Shown: piece by piece, positions 33,338 through 44,247 of the stretch
How the letters are laid out: the number at the start of each line of letters is the position of its first letter
How positions within the stretch are numbered: the stretch's first letter is position 1
NCBI GenBank assembly: GCA_019352035.1
Contig: JABBNZ010000006.1
Span: 8,052-72,051 of the forward strand
DNA: 64,000 nucleotides
Source: Pseudomonadota bacterium
Lineage (GTDB): Bacteria; Pseudomonadota; Gammaproteobacteria; Steroidobacterales; Steroidobacteraceae
Reading direction: 5' to 3'
Program-made: the position numbers and the translations under genes
Notes under the pieces: generated by a model
What the model was told of the DNA's origin: nothing
What the model saw: the letters and a program-made list of their open reading frames with translations, nothing else
The model's database searches: none

Positions 33338-33668
33338 TTTACGGAAGGCGCCGCGACCGCCCTCGAAACCGTCCTTCGCGACGCCCAGCCATGGCGGCAT
33401 GACAAGAGAATGGGGCGCGACCTGCACTTGCCCAGACTGCACGCCAGCCTGATCTCCTGGGATCCTCCAGCGCTGTCATCCAAACCGTTCCGCTATGGCA
33501 ACACGCATACTTTGCGCGGGCCACGCCAGGCCGGAAAGACAACAACGTTCAAGCGTCTCATCCAGCGACTCGTTCAACAGGGCGAATCCGGGATTCCCTA
33601 CCACTCGTTCGATCTCGGCGGCACCCCGGAAGTCATTCTAATACGGGCCCTCGAGCAACTGCCGGGGG
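33338..33668 (+). pseudogene. N-terminal fragment of an AAA-type ATP-binding protein (DUF4143/AAA_14-like)
   Basis: VLRDAQPWRHDKRMGRDLHLPRLHASLISWDPPALSSKPFRYGNTHTLRGPRQAGKTTTFKRLIQRLVQQGESGIPYHSFDLGGTPEV: Walker A, then homology lost. Confidence 0.65.
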
Positions 33669-33676
33669 GCATCAGC

Positions 33677-34897
33677 TCAGGCCGCGAACCGCACGTTGCG
33701 CCGCTCCGGTCCCAGCAGCGAGAGCACGACCAGGGCGACTGCGATCACCGCGCAGAGGACTGCGAGGGCAAACGCGTAGTCCGGTCGTCCGTCCTGCGCA
33801 CGCGCTGCGGCAATGGCCGCCTGCAGCGTCACATCGAAGGAGGTCAACAGGTTTCCGAGCTGGTAGACCACTCCGGGGAAGGTCGCGCGCAGTCCCTCGG
33901 GTGAAAGCTCGTTGAGGTGCACCGGCACGACACCCCATGCGCCCTGCACCATGAACTGCATCGCGAAGGCCGAGATCGCCAGCGCCACCGGGCCGGTCGA
34001 GTAGGCCCAGAACGGCAGCACGATCAGCGACAGTGCCGCCGCGAGCGCGATCGCGCGCCGGCGGCCGAGCCGGCTCGACAGGGACCCGAACCAGAGGCCC
34101 CCCAGGATGGCGCCGATGTTGTAGACGACCGCGATTGCGGACACCGTCCCCGTGGAGAATCCGCGCTGCTTCTCGAGGAAAGTCGGATAGAGGTCCTGGG
34201 TGCCGTGGCTGAAGGCGTTGAAACAGGTCATCAGCACGATGGCATACAGCGCGAGCATCCAGTGGCCGCGCAGGGCGCCCCAAAGGCTGCGCTGGCCCGG
34301 CTGCGCGCGGCTGGCTTGCCAGGTCCGTGATTCCGGCACCTTGCTGAAGATGTAGAGAACGAGGAGCGCCGGCGCCGCGCCCACGACGAACATCCCGCGC
34401 CAGCCGATGCGATCGAACAGCAATCCATACACCACCGCGGCCACGAGGTAGCCGCAGGGATACCCGGCCTGCAGAATGCCTGAGACCAGGCCCCGGGACC
34501 GGATCGGCACGGTCTCGAACGCGAGGGAAGCGCCGATGCCCCATTCCCCGCCCATGGCGATCCCATAGAGCGCCCGCAACAGGATGAATACCTGCAGCGA
34601 CGGCGAGAAGGCCGTCGCGAGCTCCATGGCCGAGTACAGCAGGATGCTGGCCATGAGCGCCGGCCGGCGCCCGTAGCGGTCGGCGAAGCGCCCGAAGAGG
34701 AAGGCGCCGACCGGGCGCATCGCGAGCGTCGCGCTGATTCCCAGCGTCACGGCGGTGATGTCGGTCTTGAAATCGGTGGCGAGCCGCGGGAGCACGAATA
34801 CGACCAGGAAGAAATCGAACGCGTCCAGCATCCATCCGAGGAAACTCGCCACCACCACGTTGCGGCTTTCCGCAGTCCAAGCCTCGCCTGAGGTCAT
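33677..34897 (-). CDS. MFS transporter (SHS lactate/sialate transporter-like)
   Basis: ASFLGWMLDAFDFFLVVFVLPRLA, RPVGAFLFGRFADRYGRRPALM; 12 TM. Confidence 0.85.
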   Translation of the reverse strand: MTSGEAWTAESRNVVVASFLGWMLDAFDFFLVVFVLPRLATDFKTDITAVTLGISATLAMRPVGAFLFGRFADRYGRRPALMASILLYSAMELATAFSPSLQVFILLRALYGIAMGGEWGIGASLAFETVPIRSRGLVSGILQAGYPCGYLVAAVVYGLLFDRIGWRGMFVVGAAPALLVLYIFSKVPESRTWQASRAQPGQRSLWGALRGHWMLALYAIVLMTCFNAFSHGTQDLYPTFLEKQRGFSTGTVSAIAVVYNIGAILGGLWFGSLSSRLGRRRAIALAAALSLIVLPFWAYSTGPVALAISAFAMQFMVQGAWGVVPVHLNELSPEGLRATFPGVVYQLGNLLTSFDVTLQAAIAAARAQDGRPDYAFALAVLCAVIAVALVVLSLLGPERRNVRFAA

Positions 34898-35079
34898 GCC
34901 GATCTCTCGCCTGCGACAAACTCGAATCATATCGCGCCTCGGCGCCTCGCCCCCGTGCTAACCCGATCGGATTACCTCGACTCCCTGCCCCCCACCGTCG
35001 GCGCCTGGAGACTCTGGCCGCAGCTCATCCGCGGCGTTAAGGTTGCTGCGGATTCCCGCAACCGCGGAGGAAGAGCGCC

Positions 35080-36660
35080 ATGGTGAGACGTCCACTCAGG
35101 GGAAGCGAGCGCGATCCGCTGCCGAATTCCCGGGTCCTGGGACCCGCGGACCCGGAAGAGCGGCTGGAGGTCACCGTCCTCGTTCGGGCGGCTGACGGCC
35201 AAGGCTTGCGGGATCGGCTGCAAAGGCTGGCGCAAGGCGAAGGCGCCGCAGCCCGTCTCTCCCGTGCGCAATTCGCCCGCCGTCACGGCGCCGGCCGGGC
35301 GGACCTGGACGCGGTGCGGGATTTCGCCGAATCGCACGGGCTCGCCGTCGTGGAGGAGCATTCCGGCCGCCGCACCCTGGTATTGGCCGGCACCGTCGCG
35401 CAATTCAACGACGCCTTCGAGGTCGACCTGCGGCGTTACTCGCATCCCGAGGGAACTTACCGGGGTCACCCGGGCCCGGTGCAGATTCCAGCGGAGTTGT
35501 CCGGCATCGTCGAGGCGGTGCTCGGCCTGGACAACCGCCCGCAGGCGAGGCCGCATTTCCGCATGAAGGCCAGCGCTCCGGGACGGCGCTCGCGTCCCGC
35601 GCGCGCGGGGGCGGCTGCGTTCACTCCGGTGCAACTCGCCTCGCTCTACGGCTTCCCGCCGGGCGACGGCAAGGGTGAATGCATTGCCCTCATCGAGCTC
35701 GGCGGCGGCTATCGCCCACGGGACATCCAGGCCTACTTCGCCGGGCTCGGCCTCGCGGCGCCCGCCGTGACCGCGGTATCCGTCGATCATGGCGCCAACC
35801 AGCCCACGGGCAGTCCGAATGGCCCGGACGGGGAGGTCATGTTGGACATCGAAGTCGCCGGAGCCATCGCTCCCGCGGCAGCCATTGCGGTGTACTTCGC
35901 ACCCAATACGGACGCTGGCTTCCTCGACGCCGTGACCGCCGCCATACATGACGATGTGCGCAACCCGTCGGTGATCTCGATCAGCTGGGGCGGGCCGGAG
36001 TCGACGTGGACCCAACAGGCGTTGGCCGCGATGGACCAGGCTTTCCAGGCCGCCGCCGCCATGGGAATCACCGTTTGCGTTGCCGCAGGCGACGGTGGGT
36101 CGACCGATGGCGCCGGCGACGGCAACAACCATGTGGACTTTCCCGCTTCCAGTCCCCACGCGCTCGCGTGCGGCGGCACCAGTCTTCAGGCATCCGGTAC
36201 GACCATCGTGAAGGAGGTCGCCTGGAATGACGGAAATCCGGCAAGCGGCGCCGGCGGCGGCGGTGTCAGCGCGGTCTTCGCCTTACCGAGCTGGCAGCAG
36301 GGACTCGATATCACGGATGCGCAGCGCCGCCGTACGCCCCTCGCCATGCGGGGCGTCCCCGATGTGGCCGGCGACGCCGACCCGCAAACGGGCTACGATG
36401 TCCTGGTGGATGGGACGCGCGCGGTGATCGGCGGCACGAGCGCCGTCGCCCCGCTGTGGGCCGGGCTCATCGCGCGCATCAACTCACTGACAGGGCGCGC
36501 CGCCGGCTTGATGAGTCCCGCCCTGTACGGCCACTCTTCCGCCCTGCGCGACATCACCCAGGGCGACAACGGCGGTTTCGCCGCCTCGCCCGGATGGGAT
36601 GCCTGCACCGGGCTCGGGAGCCCCGACGGCTCCAGGGTAGCCGCCATCCCGGGCCTCTGA
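35080..36660 (+). CDS. S53 family serine-carboxyl peptidase (sedolisin/kumamolisin-like) with prodomain
   Basis: Pro-kumamolisin-type N-terminus; GEVMLDIEVAGAIAP; GGTSAVAPLWAGLIA active-serine motif. Confidence 0.88.
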   Translation: MVRRPLRGSERDPLPNSRVLGPADPEERLEVTVLVRAADGQGLRDRLQRLAQGEGAAARLSRAQFARRHGAGRADLDAVRDFAESHGLAVVEEHSGRRTLVLAGTVAQFNDAFEVDLRRYSHPEGTYRGHPGPVQIPAELSGIVEAVLGLDNRPQARPHFRMKASAPGRRSRPARAGAAAFTPVQLASLYGFPPGDGKGECIALIELGGGYRPRDIQAYFAGLGLAAPAVTAVSVDHGANQPTGSPNGPDGEVMLDIEVAGAIAPAAAIAVYFAPNTDAGFLDAVTAAIHDDVRNPSVISISWGGPESTWTQQALAAMDQAFQAAAAMGITVCVAAGDGGSTDGAGDGNNHVDFPASSPHALACGGTSLQASGTTIVKEVAWNDGNPASGAGGGGVSAVFALPSWQQGLDITDAQRRRTPLAMRGVPDVAGDADPQTGYDVLVDGTRAVIGGTSAVAPLWAGLIARINSLTGRAAGLMSPALYGHSSALRDITQGDNGGFAASPGWDACTGLGSPDGSRVAAIPGL

Positions 36661-37001
36661 TGCCGATCATCGCAACCCACTTCGTACCGGTCGCACGCGC
36701 CGCCGACGTGCCCCGGGGAAGTATGCTCGAAGTGACGGTGGGGCCGCGCAACATCCTCCTCTGCCATACCCGTGACGGTTGGTTTGCAACGGACAACGTC
36801 TGCACGCACGCCTACGCGAAGCTGAGCGAAGGCCGGTTGCGCAAGACCCGCCTCATCTGCCCCTTGCACGGCGGCGCGTTCGATTGCCGCACCGGGGAGG
36901 CAATCGGATCGCCGGCGGTGGCGCCCCTGACAGCCTATGCAGTCAGGGTCACGGGTGAGAACGTCGAAATCGCAGTAGGGGAGCAGTCAGCCGATTCATG
37001 A
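36660..37001 (+). CDS. Rieske [2Fe-2S] ferredoxin-like protein
   Basis: NVCTHAYAKLSEG...LICPLHGGAFDCRTG (CxH...CxxH); ATGA overlap with S53 gene. Confidence 0.9.
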   Translation: MPIIATHFVPVARAADVPRGSMLEVTVGPRNILLCHTRDGWFATDNVCTHAYAKLSEGRLRKTRLICPLHGGAFDCRTGEAIGSPAVAPLTAYAVRVTGENVEIAVGEQSADS

Positions 37002-37164
37002 CCCGTTCAGCCGGCGGCGCCCGGCAGGCCAATATGTCGTCTTGGCGCGACGGCCGCTTCGGTTGGCAAGAGACATCTTCAGCATTCTTCACGCGCCGGC
37101 GCGGGTTCAGCTCATCGCCCTTCGCGTAAGATGACTTCCCTACGCCACTACCGGCCGTTTCAAC

Positions 37165-38484
37165 ATGATGCACGAGTCCCGGCAGCCGGGCCAGTTATGG
37201 ATCTACGCGGTCTACGCCCTGATCGTCACCGGCTGCATCGTCCTCGGCTACTACCAGTTCCACGCCGTCGTGCTGCATGTTCTGAAGATCGCCGAGACGC
37301 GGCACGGGATCCGCGCGCTCGCCTATCCCGCTCTGTTCTGGCTGGGACTCGGCTTTCTCCTCATCGTCGTTCGTACGATCTGCTGGATCCTTTACCGTCC
37401 GGCGTCCGCGGCAACACGGGAGAGCGCGCCGAGTCTCACCGTCATCATCCCGGCCTACAACGAAGGCGCGATGGTGTTGCAGTCCATAGAGTCGGCCGCG
37501 AAGGCGGACTATCCGCACGATCGACTGCAGATCCTGGTCATCGACGACGGCAGCAAGGATGACACCTGGAGTTACATCTCCCAGGCCGCCGAGCGCTATC
37601 CGGGGCTCGTCACGGCTCTGCGCCAGGAGCGCAACTGCGGCAAGCGCGAGGCGCTGGCGCTCGGCTTCAGCCGGGCCCGCGGGGAGATCCTGGTCACGAT
37701 CGATTCCGACAGTGTGATCGAGCGAGGCGCGCTCCTCGCCTTGGCCGGCCCCTTCCGCGACCCGAAGATCGGCGCGGTGGCGGGCCGCGTGGAGGTGTAC
37801 AACCGCTCCCACGGCATCATTCCGCAGATGCTCCACGTACGCTATATGCTCTCCTTCGACTTGCTGCGCGCCACGGAGTCCGTGTATCGCAATGTCTACT
37901 GCTGTCCCGGTGCGCTCACGGGGCTGCGCGCCGCGGCCGTGCGCCAGGTGCTCGACCGGTGGAAGAACCAGCAGTTCCTCGGCTCCCGCTGCACTTTCGG
38001 CGAGGACCGCGCCATGACCAACTATCTCCTCGATAGCGGTTATGACACGGTCTATCAGCGCACCGCGGTCGTGCGCACACTGGTGCCGATCTCGTACGTG
38101 AAGCTCTGCAAGATGCTGCTGCGCTGGGACCGCTCCTACGTCCGTGAAGAGCTTCGCTTCACGCGCATCGTCTGGAAGCGGCCGTGGCCCACGCGCGTCA
38201 TGGCGTTGTTCGACCGCGCGGTCACCAACTTCCGCTACCCGGCGTCCTACTCCAGCCTCGGGCTGGTGCCGATCCTGGTGATGCAGGATCCGACCATCAC
38301 GGTGCCCATGATGGCGAGCATGGGTGCGATGTCGCTCTTCAGCGTGCTCTACTTCCTCCGCAGCGAGCGCTCGATGAACTTCCTGTACGGGGTGTTATAC
38401 ACGTACTACTCGTCCATCGCGCTCTTCTGGATCTTCCCTTACGCCGTCGCGACGGTCCGCTCCCGCAAGTGGATGACGCGCTGA
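37165..38484 (+). CDS. Processive family 2 glycosyltransferase (NodC/hyaluronan synthase-like)
   Basis: LTVIIPAYNEG, VIDDGSKD, TIDSDSV, GEDRAMTN, multi-TM. Confidence 0.85.
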   Translation: MMHESRQPGQLWIYAVYALIVTGCIVLGYYQFHAVVLHVLKIAETRHGIRALAYPALFWLGLGFLLIVVRTICWILYRPASAATRESAPSLTVIIPAYNEGAMVLQSIESAAKADYPHDRLQILVIDDGSKDDTWSYISQAAERYPGLVTALRQERNCGKREALALGFSRARGEILVTIDSDSVIERGALLALAGPFRDPKIGAVAGRVEVYNRSHGIIPQMLHVRYMLSFDLLRATESVYRNVYCCPGALTGLRAAAVRQVLDRWKNQQFLGSRCTFGEDRAMTNYLLDSGYDTVYQRTAVVRTLVPISYVKLCKMLLRWDRSYVREELRFTRIVWKRPWPTRVMALFDRAVTNFRYPASYSSLGLVPILVMQDPTITVPMMASMGAMSLFSVLYFLRSERSMNFLYGVLYTYYSSIALFWIFPYAVATVRSRKWMTR

Positions 38485-38486
38485 GC

Positions 38487-38514
38487 CGCCGGCCCGAGGC
38501 CCGGATCCGGCGCT
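38487..38514. repeat. Extragenic palindromic element, copy 4 (diverged)
   Basis: CGCCGGCCCGAGGCCCGGATCCGGCGCT, fills the 30-bp gap between two convergent stop codons. Confidence 0.5.
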
Positions 38515-39222
38515 TCAGATGATCGCGGCGACGGTCGCCTCGATCCAGTCCTGGATCTCGCGGTTGACCTCGCGGATGTCGCGGCCGGCGGCGGACACGG
38601 GCTCGCCGATCACGACCCGGATGGTCCCCGGCTTCTTGCGCAGGCCGCGCCGCGGCCAGTAGCTGCCGGCGTTATGAGCCACCGGCACGATGAGCTTGCC
38701 GGTTTCCGCGGCGAGCAGCGCGCCGCTGACGCCATAGCGGCGTGTCTCGCCCGGAGGCATGCGGGTGCCCTCCGGAAAGACGATTACCCAGTCGCCTTCG
38801 GCGAGACGCTCGCGGCCCTGCGCGATGACCTGGGATACCGCCGAGTGGCCGGACTTGCGGTCGATGGCGATGGCATGCAGCTGGCGGATTCCCCAGCCGA
38901 CCACCGGGACCCAGAGCAGCTCCCGCTTCAGCACCCACACCTGCCGCGGGAAGACCACGTTCATGGCGAGCGTCTCCCACGAGGAGGAGTGCTTCCACAG
39001 CGCAATGTGATTGCCCGCGGGCAGCCGCTGCGCCCCCTCCACGCGGAAATCCAGTCTGCAGGTCCACTTGAGCGCCGTCAGCAGCACTCGCGCCCACACC
39101 CGCGCCAGTACGAACCGGTACCGGAACGGCAGCAGCAGGCACGCGAGCACGAAGAAGATGGAGTAGCAGAACGTCCAGACGAAGAAGAACGTCGTGAAGA
39201 GGATCGAGCCGATGAGCTGCAT
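38515..39222 (-). CDS. 1-acyl-sn-glycerol-3-phosphate acyltransferase (PlsC-like)
   Basis: NHIALWKHSSSWET (variant HX4D-type region), FPEGTRMPPGE. Confidence 0.85.
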   Translation of the reverse strand: MQLIGSILFTTFFFVWTFCYSIFFVLACLLLPFRYRFVLARVWARVLLTALKWTCRLDFRVEGAQRLPAGNHIALWKHSSSWETLAMNVVFPRQVWVLKRELLWVPVVGWGIRQLHAIAIDRKSGHSAVSQVIAQGRERLAEGDWVIVFPEGTRMPPGETRRYGVSGALLAAETGKLIVPVAHNAGSYWPRRGLRKKPGTIRVVIGEPVSAAGRDIREVNREIQDWIEATVAAII

Positions 39223-39237
39223 GGCTGACCGTGCGGC

Positions 39238-41424
39238 TCAGCCGGGCAGCCGCGACAGGTCCGCAACGCCCGCGAACAGCCCGCGCATCTGGGCCAGAAG
39301 CGCGAGGCGGTTGGCGCGCAGCTTCGGATCCTCGTCCATGACCATCACCTGATCGAAGAATGCATCCACCGCCGGCCGCAGCTGGGCCAGCAACGCGAGC
39401 GAGCCGGCATAGTCCTTCCGCGCCGCCGCAGCGGACACGCCGTCGCGCCGCTGCCGCATCGCATGGAACAGTTCCCGTTCCGCCGGCGCCCGCAGCGCGC
39501 CCTCGTCCACATCCGCCGGAGCGCTTTCGCCCGCTTTGCGCAGGATGTTGGCGACGCGCCTGTTGGCGGCAGTCAGGCTCGCGGCCTCCGGCAAGGTCAT
39601 GAACGAGCTCAGCGCCATGAGCCGTGCATCGAAGTCGAGCGGGGAGGCGGGGCGGGTCGCAAGCACGGCATCGAACATCTCGGTCGTGATCGAAGCGGCC
39701 GCGGTCCCGGAGGCGCCAGGCGTCGCGGCGCCGGCGGCGCGCTCGAGGTAGTAGGCGCGCAGCCGCTCGAGGACATAGTCGTAGACTTCGGCTGCCACAC
39801 TTTCGACCACGAGCGCGGGAGCGGGCTTGCCCGCCGCAGCCGCCGATTTCTCCATGTCTGCGCGTGCCAGGGCGACCGCGAGAGCGAGAAACTGCGCCAG
39901 GTCGAGATCGAGACGCTTCTCGATCGCGATCCGCACGACGCCGATCGACGCCCGCCGCAGCCCGAACGGGTCTTTCGTCCCGGTCGGCTTCTCCCCGATG
40001 GCGAAAATCCCCGCCAGCGTGTCCAGCTTGTCGGCGATCGCCAGCGTGGCGCCGGCATCCGTGGCCGGCAGCTCGTCGCCGGCGCCGCGGGGCAGATAGT
40101 GCTCCCGGATCGCGGCGGCGGCCTCCGGTTCTTCTCCGTCGGCAAGGGCATAGTAGGTGCCCATGATGCCCTGGAGCTCCGGAAACTCTCCGACCATCGC
40201 GGTCAGCAGATCGCACTTGCAGAGCTGCGCCGCACGGCGCGCATGCGGAACGAGATTGGGATGGCGGGCGCCGGATTGGCTCAGGGCCTCGGCGATCTCG
40301 ACCGCCAGCGTGCAGACGCGCCGCGATTTGTCGCCGAGGGACCCGAGCTTCGCCTGGAAGGTGACCTTCGTCAGCCCTTCGGCGCGCGCGGCCAGGGGAG
40401 ACTTGCGGTCCTGATCCCAGAAGAATGCCGCGTCCGCGAGCCGGGGCCGTACGACGCGCTCATTGCCCTCCACGACCTTCGGCGGGTCGCGGCTCTCGAT
40501 GTTGGCTACGGCGATGAAGCAGGGCAACAACCGCCCGTCCGCGCCTTCCACCGGGAAGTAGCGCTGGTGATCCTCCAACGTGGAGATCAGCACCTCTCGC
40601 GGCAGAGCCAGGAAGCGCTCCTCGAAGCGGCCTGCGAGCGGCACAGGCCACTCCACCAGGGCGGTGACCTCATCGAGCAGTGCCTCGCTCACCAGCGCCC
40701 GGCCGCCCAGCTCACCCGCCACGGCCTCGACGCGCTCACGCACGAGCGAGCGGCGCGTCTCGAAGTCCGCGATGACATGACCGCGATTGCGCAGCGTGCG
40801 CTCGTACCCGGCGGGACTCGACAGGCGAAGCGGTTTCGGCGCGTGGAACCTGTGGCCCCGCGTGAGGTTGCCTGACGGCGTGTCGAGAAGCGTTGCGGGT
40901 ACGAGCTCGTTTCCATAGAGCATTGCGATCCAGTGCACGGGCCGGACGAACTGCGCCTCGCCCGCGCCCCAGCGCATGCGCCGCGGAATCGGCAATGCAT
41001 CGAGCGCGCTCTGCACCAGTCCGGGCAAGAGCTCCACCGCCGCCGCCCCGGCTTTGACGCCGATGTAATAGAGGAACGTGCCCTTGCTCTCCTCGCGGCG
41101 CTGCAGGTCCGCCACCGGCGCCTGGCAGCTCGCGGCGAAGGCCTGTGCGGCCCTCGTCGCAAGACCCTCGGCATCGAATGCGGCGTTGAGCGGCGGACCG
41201 CGCCGCTCGATCTTCTGATCCGGCTGGCGCGCTGCCAGCCGGCGAACGAGTATCGCGAGCCGCCGGGGCGTCGCGAACGATCTGAGCTCGCCGTGGGCGA
41301 GGCCCGCCTTCGCCAGGCCGGCGGCGAAGCCGCCGGCGAACGCGCGCTCCAGCAGGCGCAGCGCCTTGGGCGGCAGCTCCTCGGTGCCGATCTCGACGAG
41401 GAAGTCGTGTTTTCCGGGCGTCAT
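39238..41424 (-). CDS. glyS: Glycyl-tRNA synthetase beta subunit
   Basis: [38 protein letters not shown]. Confidence 0.95.
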   Translation of the reverse strand: MTPGKHDFLVEIGTEELPPKALRLLERAFAGGFAAGLAKAGLAHGELRSFATPRRLAILVRRLAARQPDQKIERRGPPLNAAFDAEGLATRAAQAFAASCQAPVADLQRREESKGTFLYYIGVKAGAAAVELLPGLVQSALDALPIPRRMRWGAGEAQFVRPVHWIAMLYGNELVPATLLDTPSGNLTRGHRFHAPKPLRLSSPAGYERTLRNRGHVIADFETRRSLVRERVEAVAGELGGRALVSEALLDEVTALVEWPVPLAGRFEERFLALPREVLISTLEDHQRYFPVEGADGRLLPCFIAVANIESRDPPKVVEGNERVVRPRLADAAFFWDQDRKSPLAARAEGLTKVTFQAKLGSLGDKSRRVCTLAVEIAEALSQSGARHPNLVPHARRAAQLCKCDLLTAMVGEFPELQGIMGTYYALADGEEPEAAAAIREHYLPRGAGDELPATDAGATLAIADKLDTLAGIFAIGEKPTGTKDPFGLRRASIGVVRIAIEKRLDLDLAQFLALAVALARADMEKSAAAAGKPAPALVVESVAAEVYDYVLERLRAYYLERAAGAATPGASGTAAASITTEMFDAVLATRPASPLDFDARLMALSSFMTLPEAASLTAANRRVANILRKAGESAPADVDEGALRAPAERELFHAMRQRRDGVSAAAARKDYAGSLALLAQLRPAVDAFFDQVMVMDEDPKLRANRLALLAQMRGLFAGVADLSRLPG

Positions 41425-42353
41425 GCGCCGGCCCTTGCGGCAGCAGCGCCGCCGGAAGCGAGCATGGGAAAGCCCAGCGCCTGGCGGCTCTCGTAATAAG
41501 CCTTCGCCACGCCCCCCGCGAGCGCGCGCATGCGCAGGATGTAACGCTGGCGTTCCGTCACCGAGATGGCCCGCCGCGCGTCCAGCAGATTGAAGGTGTG
41601 GGAGGCTTTCAACACCTGCTCGTAGGCGGGCAACGCGAGGCCTGCCGCGAGCAGCTCCTTGCAGACGCGCTCGTGATCGTCGAAATGGCGGAACAGCGTC
41701 GCGACGTCCGCCCGCTCGAAGTCATACCGCGACTGCTCCACCTCGTTCTGGTGGAACACATCGCCGTAAGTCACGCGGCCGAGGGGCCCGTCGGTCCACA
41801 CGATGTCGTAGATGCTCTCCACTCCCTGCAGATACATCGCGAGCCGCTCCAGACCGTACGTGATCTCTCCCGTGACCGGCCGGCAATCGAGGCCGCCGAC
41901 CTGCTGGAAGTAAGTGAGCTGAGTGATCTCCATGCCGTTCAGCCACACTTCCCACCCGAGGCCCCATGCGCCCAGGGTCGGTGACTCCCAGTTGTCCTCC
42001 ACGAAGCGCACATCGTGCACCAGCGGATCGAAGCCGAGGGCCCGCAGGCTCCCGAGGTACTGATCCAGGATGTCGAGCGGTGAGGGCTTGATGACGACCT
42101 GGAACTGGTAGTAGTGCTGCAGCCGGAAGGGATTCTCGCCGTAACGGCCGTCGGCCGGGCGGCGTGAAGGCTGGACGTAGGCGGCGCTCCACGGCTCGGG
42201 CCCGATGGACCTGAGGAACGTTGCCGTGTGAAAGGTCCCGGCCCCGACCTCCATGTCGTAGGGCTGCAGGACGACACAGCCGCGCTCCGACCAATAGCGT
42301 TGCAGCGCGAAGATCAGCTCCTGAAAGGTGCGGGGCGGCGTACCGGTTCTCAT
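41421..42353 (-). CDS. glyQ: Glycyl-tRNA synthetase alpha subunit
   Basis: [48 protein letters not shown]. Confidence 0.97.
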   Translation of the reverse strand: MRTGTPPRTFQELIFALQRYWSERGCVVLQPYDMEVGAGTFHTATFLRSIGPEPWSAAYVQPSRRPADGRYGENPFRLQHYYQFQVVIKPSPLDILDQYLGSLRALGFDPLVHDVRFVEDNWESPTLGAWGLGWEVWLNGMEITQLTYFQQVGGLDCRPVTGEITYGLERLAMYLQGVESIYDIVWTDGPLGRVTYGDVFHQNEVEQSRYDFERADVATLFRHFDDHERVCKELLAAGLALPAYEQVLKASHTFNLLDARRAISVTERQRYILRMRALAGGVAKAYYESRQALGFPMLASGGAAAARAGA

Positions 42354-42490
42354 CGCGTCGGACTAGGGTGCAAAAGAGCCGCCGATTATAGCCGCCGAAA
42401 GCCGGCGCGGCGGGGCCGCGGCGGCCCGCACCAAAAGGAGGCGGTGCCGCGCCCCCGTGACGGTGGCGGTCAGGCGCGAGGGCTGGTGAT

Positions 42491-42508
42491 TGCACCAATC
42501 TGGTGCCA
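42491..42508 (+). promoter_or_regulatory. NtrC-binding site 1 upstream of glnA
   Basis: TGCACCAATCTGGTGCC matches NtrC dyad TGCACCA-N4-TGGTGCA. Confidence 0.85.
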
Positions 42509-42521
42509 CAATCTTGGCGGC

Positions 42522-42538
42522 TGCACCATTGCGGTGCG
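42522..42538 (+). promoter_or_regulatory. NtrC-binding site 2 upstream of glnA
   Basis: TGCACCATTGCGGTGCG; 31 bp (about 3 helical turns) from site 1. Confidence 0.8.
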
Positions 42539-42588
42539 CGCGTTCCGCCGATCGAGGGCTAAGTCCTTGATCCGCAACACAGCTGCAG

Positions 42589-42605
42589 CTGGCACAGCGC
42601 CTGCA
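42589..42605 (+). promoter_or_regulatory. sigma54 (-24/-12) promoter of glnA
   Basis: CTGGCACAGCGCCTGCA: GG-N10-GC spacing. Confidence 0.8.
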
Positions 42606-42709
42606 CTACCACAGCGCTCCGCCAGGCCCGGGTGACCGCCCCGGTTCTCGGGATCGCACGCACGAGTCCAGCCTCGCCTGGCGGGCACCACCTTTCCTCC
42701 GGAGGAGAT

Positions 42710-44119
42710 ATGACACCGACCGATGTGCTGACGCTGATCAAAGAAAAAGAAATCAAGTTCGCCGACCTGAGATTCACCGACACGCGCGGTAAAGAGCAGC
42801 ACGTGACGATTCCCGCGCGCCTCGTCGACGAGGATCTGTTCCGGGACGGCAAGATGTTCGACGGCTCCTCCATCGCCGGCTGGAAGGGCATCAACGAGTC
42901 GGACATGATCCTCATGCCGGAGGCCAACACGGCGATCATCGATCCGTTCTTCGAGGACGCGACGATCAACATTCGGTGCGATGTCATCGAGCCCGCGACC
43001 ATGCAGGGCTACGAGCGCGATCCGCGCTCGCTCGCCAAGCGCGCCGAGGCATACCTGAAGTCGACGGGCATCGCCGACAACGCGCTCTTCGGCCCGGAGA
43101 ACGAGTTCTTCATCTTCGACGGCGTGCGCTATGGCAACGAGATGCGCGGCTGTTTCTACGAAATCGACTCCGTGCAAGGCGCGTGGAGCTCGGGCACGGA
43201 GTACACCGACGGCAACCGCGGCCACCGCCCCGGCATCAAGGGCGGCTACTTCCCGGTGCCGCCGGTCGATGCCTTCCAGGACATCCGCTCGGCGATGTGC
43301 CTGGCGCTCGAGGAGCTCGGCCTGCAGGTCGAGGTGCACCACCACGAAGTCGCCACCGGCGGCCAGAGCGAGATCGGCGTCGGCGCCGGCACTCTGGTGC
43401 AGAAGGCCGACCAGGTGCAGATCCTGAAGTACGCCGTGCTCAACGTCGCCCACCGCTACGGCAAGACGGCCACCTTCATGCCGAAGCCGCTCGTCGGCGA
43501 CAACGGCAGCGGCATGCACGTCCACCAGTCCCTGCAGAAGGAAGGCAAGGCCCTTTTCGCGGGGGACAAATACGGCGGTCTCTCCGACATCGCCCTCTAC
43601 TACATCGGCGGCATCATCAAGCACGCGCGGGCGCTCAACGCGTTCACCAACGCCGGTACCAACAGCTACAAGCGCCTGGTGCCCGGCTTCGAGGCGCCCG
43701 TGATGCTCGCGTATTCCGCGCGCAACCGCTCGGCCTCGATCCGTATTCCGTGGGTCTCGAACCCGAAGGCGCGCCGCATCGAGGTCCGGTTCCCGGACTC
43801 CAGCGCGAACCCGTACTTCGCGTTCGCGGCCATGATGATGGCCGGTCTCGACGGCATTCAGAACAAGATTCACCCCGGCGATCCCGCCGACAAGGATCTC
43901 TACGATCTGGAGCCGGAAGAGGCCAAGCACATCCCGACGGTCTGCCATTCCCTCGACATGGCCATCGACTATCTCGACAAGGATCGCGAGTTCCTGACCC
44001 GCGGCGGCGTGTTCACCAACGACGTCATCGATGCCTACATCGCCCTGAAGATGCAGGAGATCACGCGGTTCCGCATGGCGACCCATCCGGTGGAGATGGA
44101 GCTGTATTACAGCTGCTGA
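42710..44119 (+). CDS. glnA: Glutamine synthetase type I
   Basis: [52 protein letters not shown] after GGAGGAGAT. Confidence 0.96.
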   Translation: MTPTDVLTLIKEKEIKFADLRFTDTRGKEQHVTIPARLVDEDLFRDGKMFDGSSIAGWKGINESDMILMPEANTAIIDPFFEDATINIRCDVIEPATMQGYERDPRSLAKRAEAYLKSTGIADNALFGPENEFFIFDGVRYGNEMRGCFYEIDSVQGAWSSGTEYTDGNRGHRPGIKGGYFPVPPVDAFQDIRSAMCLALEELGLQVEVHHHEVATGGQSEIGVGAGTLVQKADQVQILKYAVLNVAHRYGKTATFMPKPLVGDNGSGMHVHQSLQKEGKALFAGDKYGGLSDIALYYIGGIIKHARALNAFTNAGTNSYKRLVPGFEAPVMLAYSARNRSASIRIPWVSNPKARRIEVRFPDSSANPYFAFAAMMMAGLDGIQNKIHPGDPADKDLYDLEPEEAKHIPTVCHSLDMAIDYLDKDREFLTRGGVFTNDVIDAYIALKMQEITRFRMATHPVEMELYYSC

Positions 44120-44247
44120 CCGGAGAGCCGTGAAGCCAGTCGCCCCCCCATCCTCCTGCTGCGAAGCGTTCCGGCCCTGCCGCAATCGCTGCGCAGCGGG
44201 GGGGCGCCTGGTTCCTTTGTACCCAATGCGGCATCGGGCTATGCTCG

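Noticed and set aside
38672-40216. 514-aa minus ORF overlapping glyS and the acyltransferase
   Set aside because: Alternate frame of two convincing genes; considered as gmhB (often beside glyS) but no HAD motifs seen.
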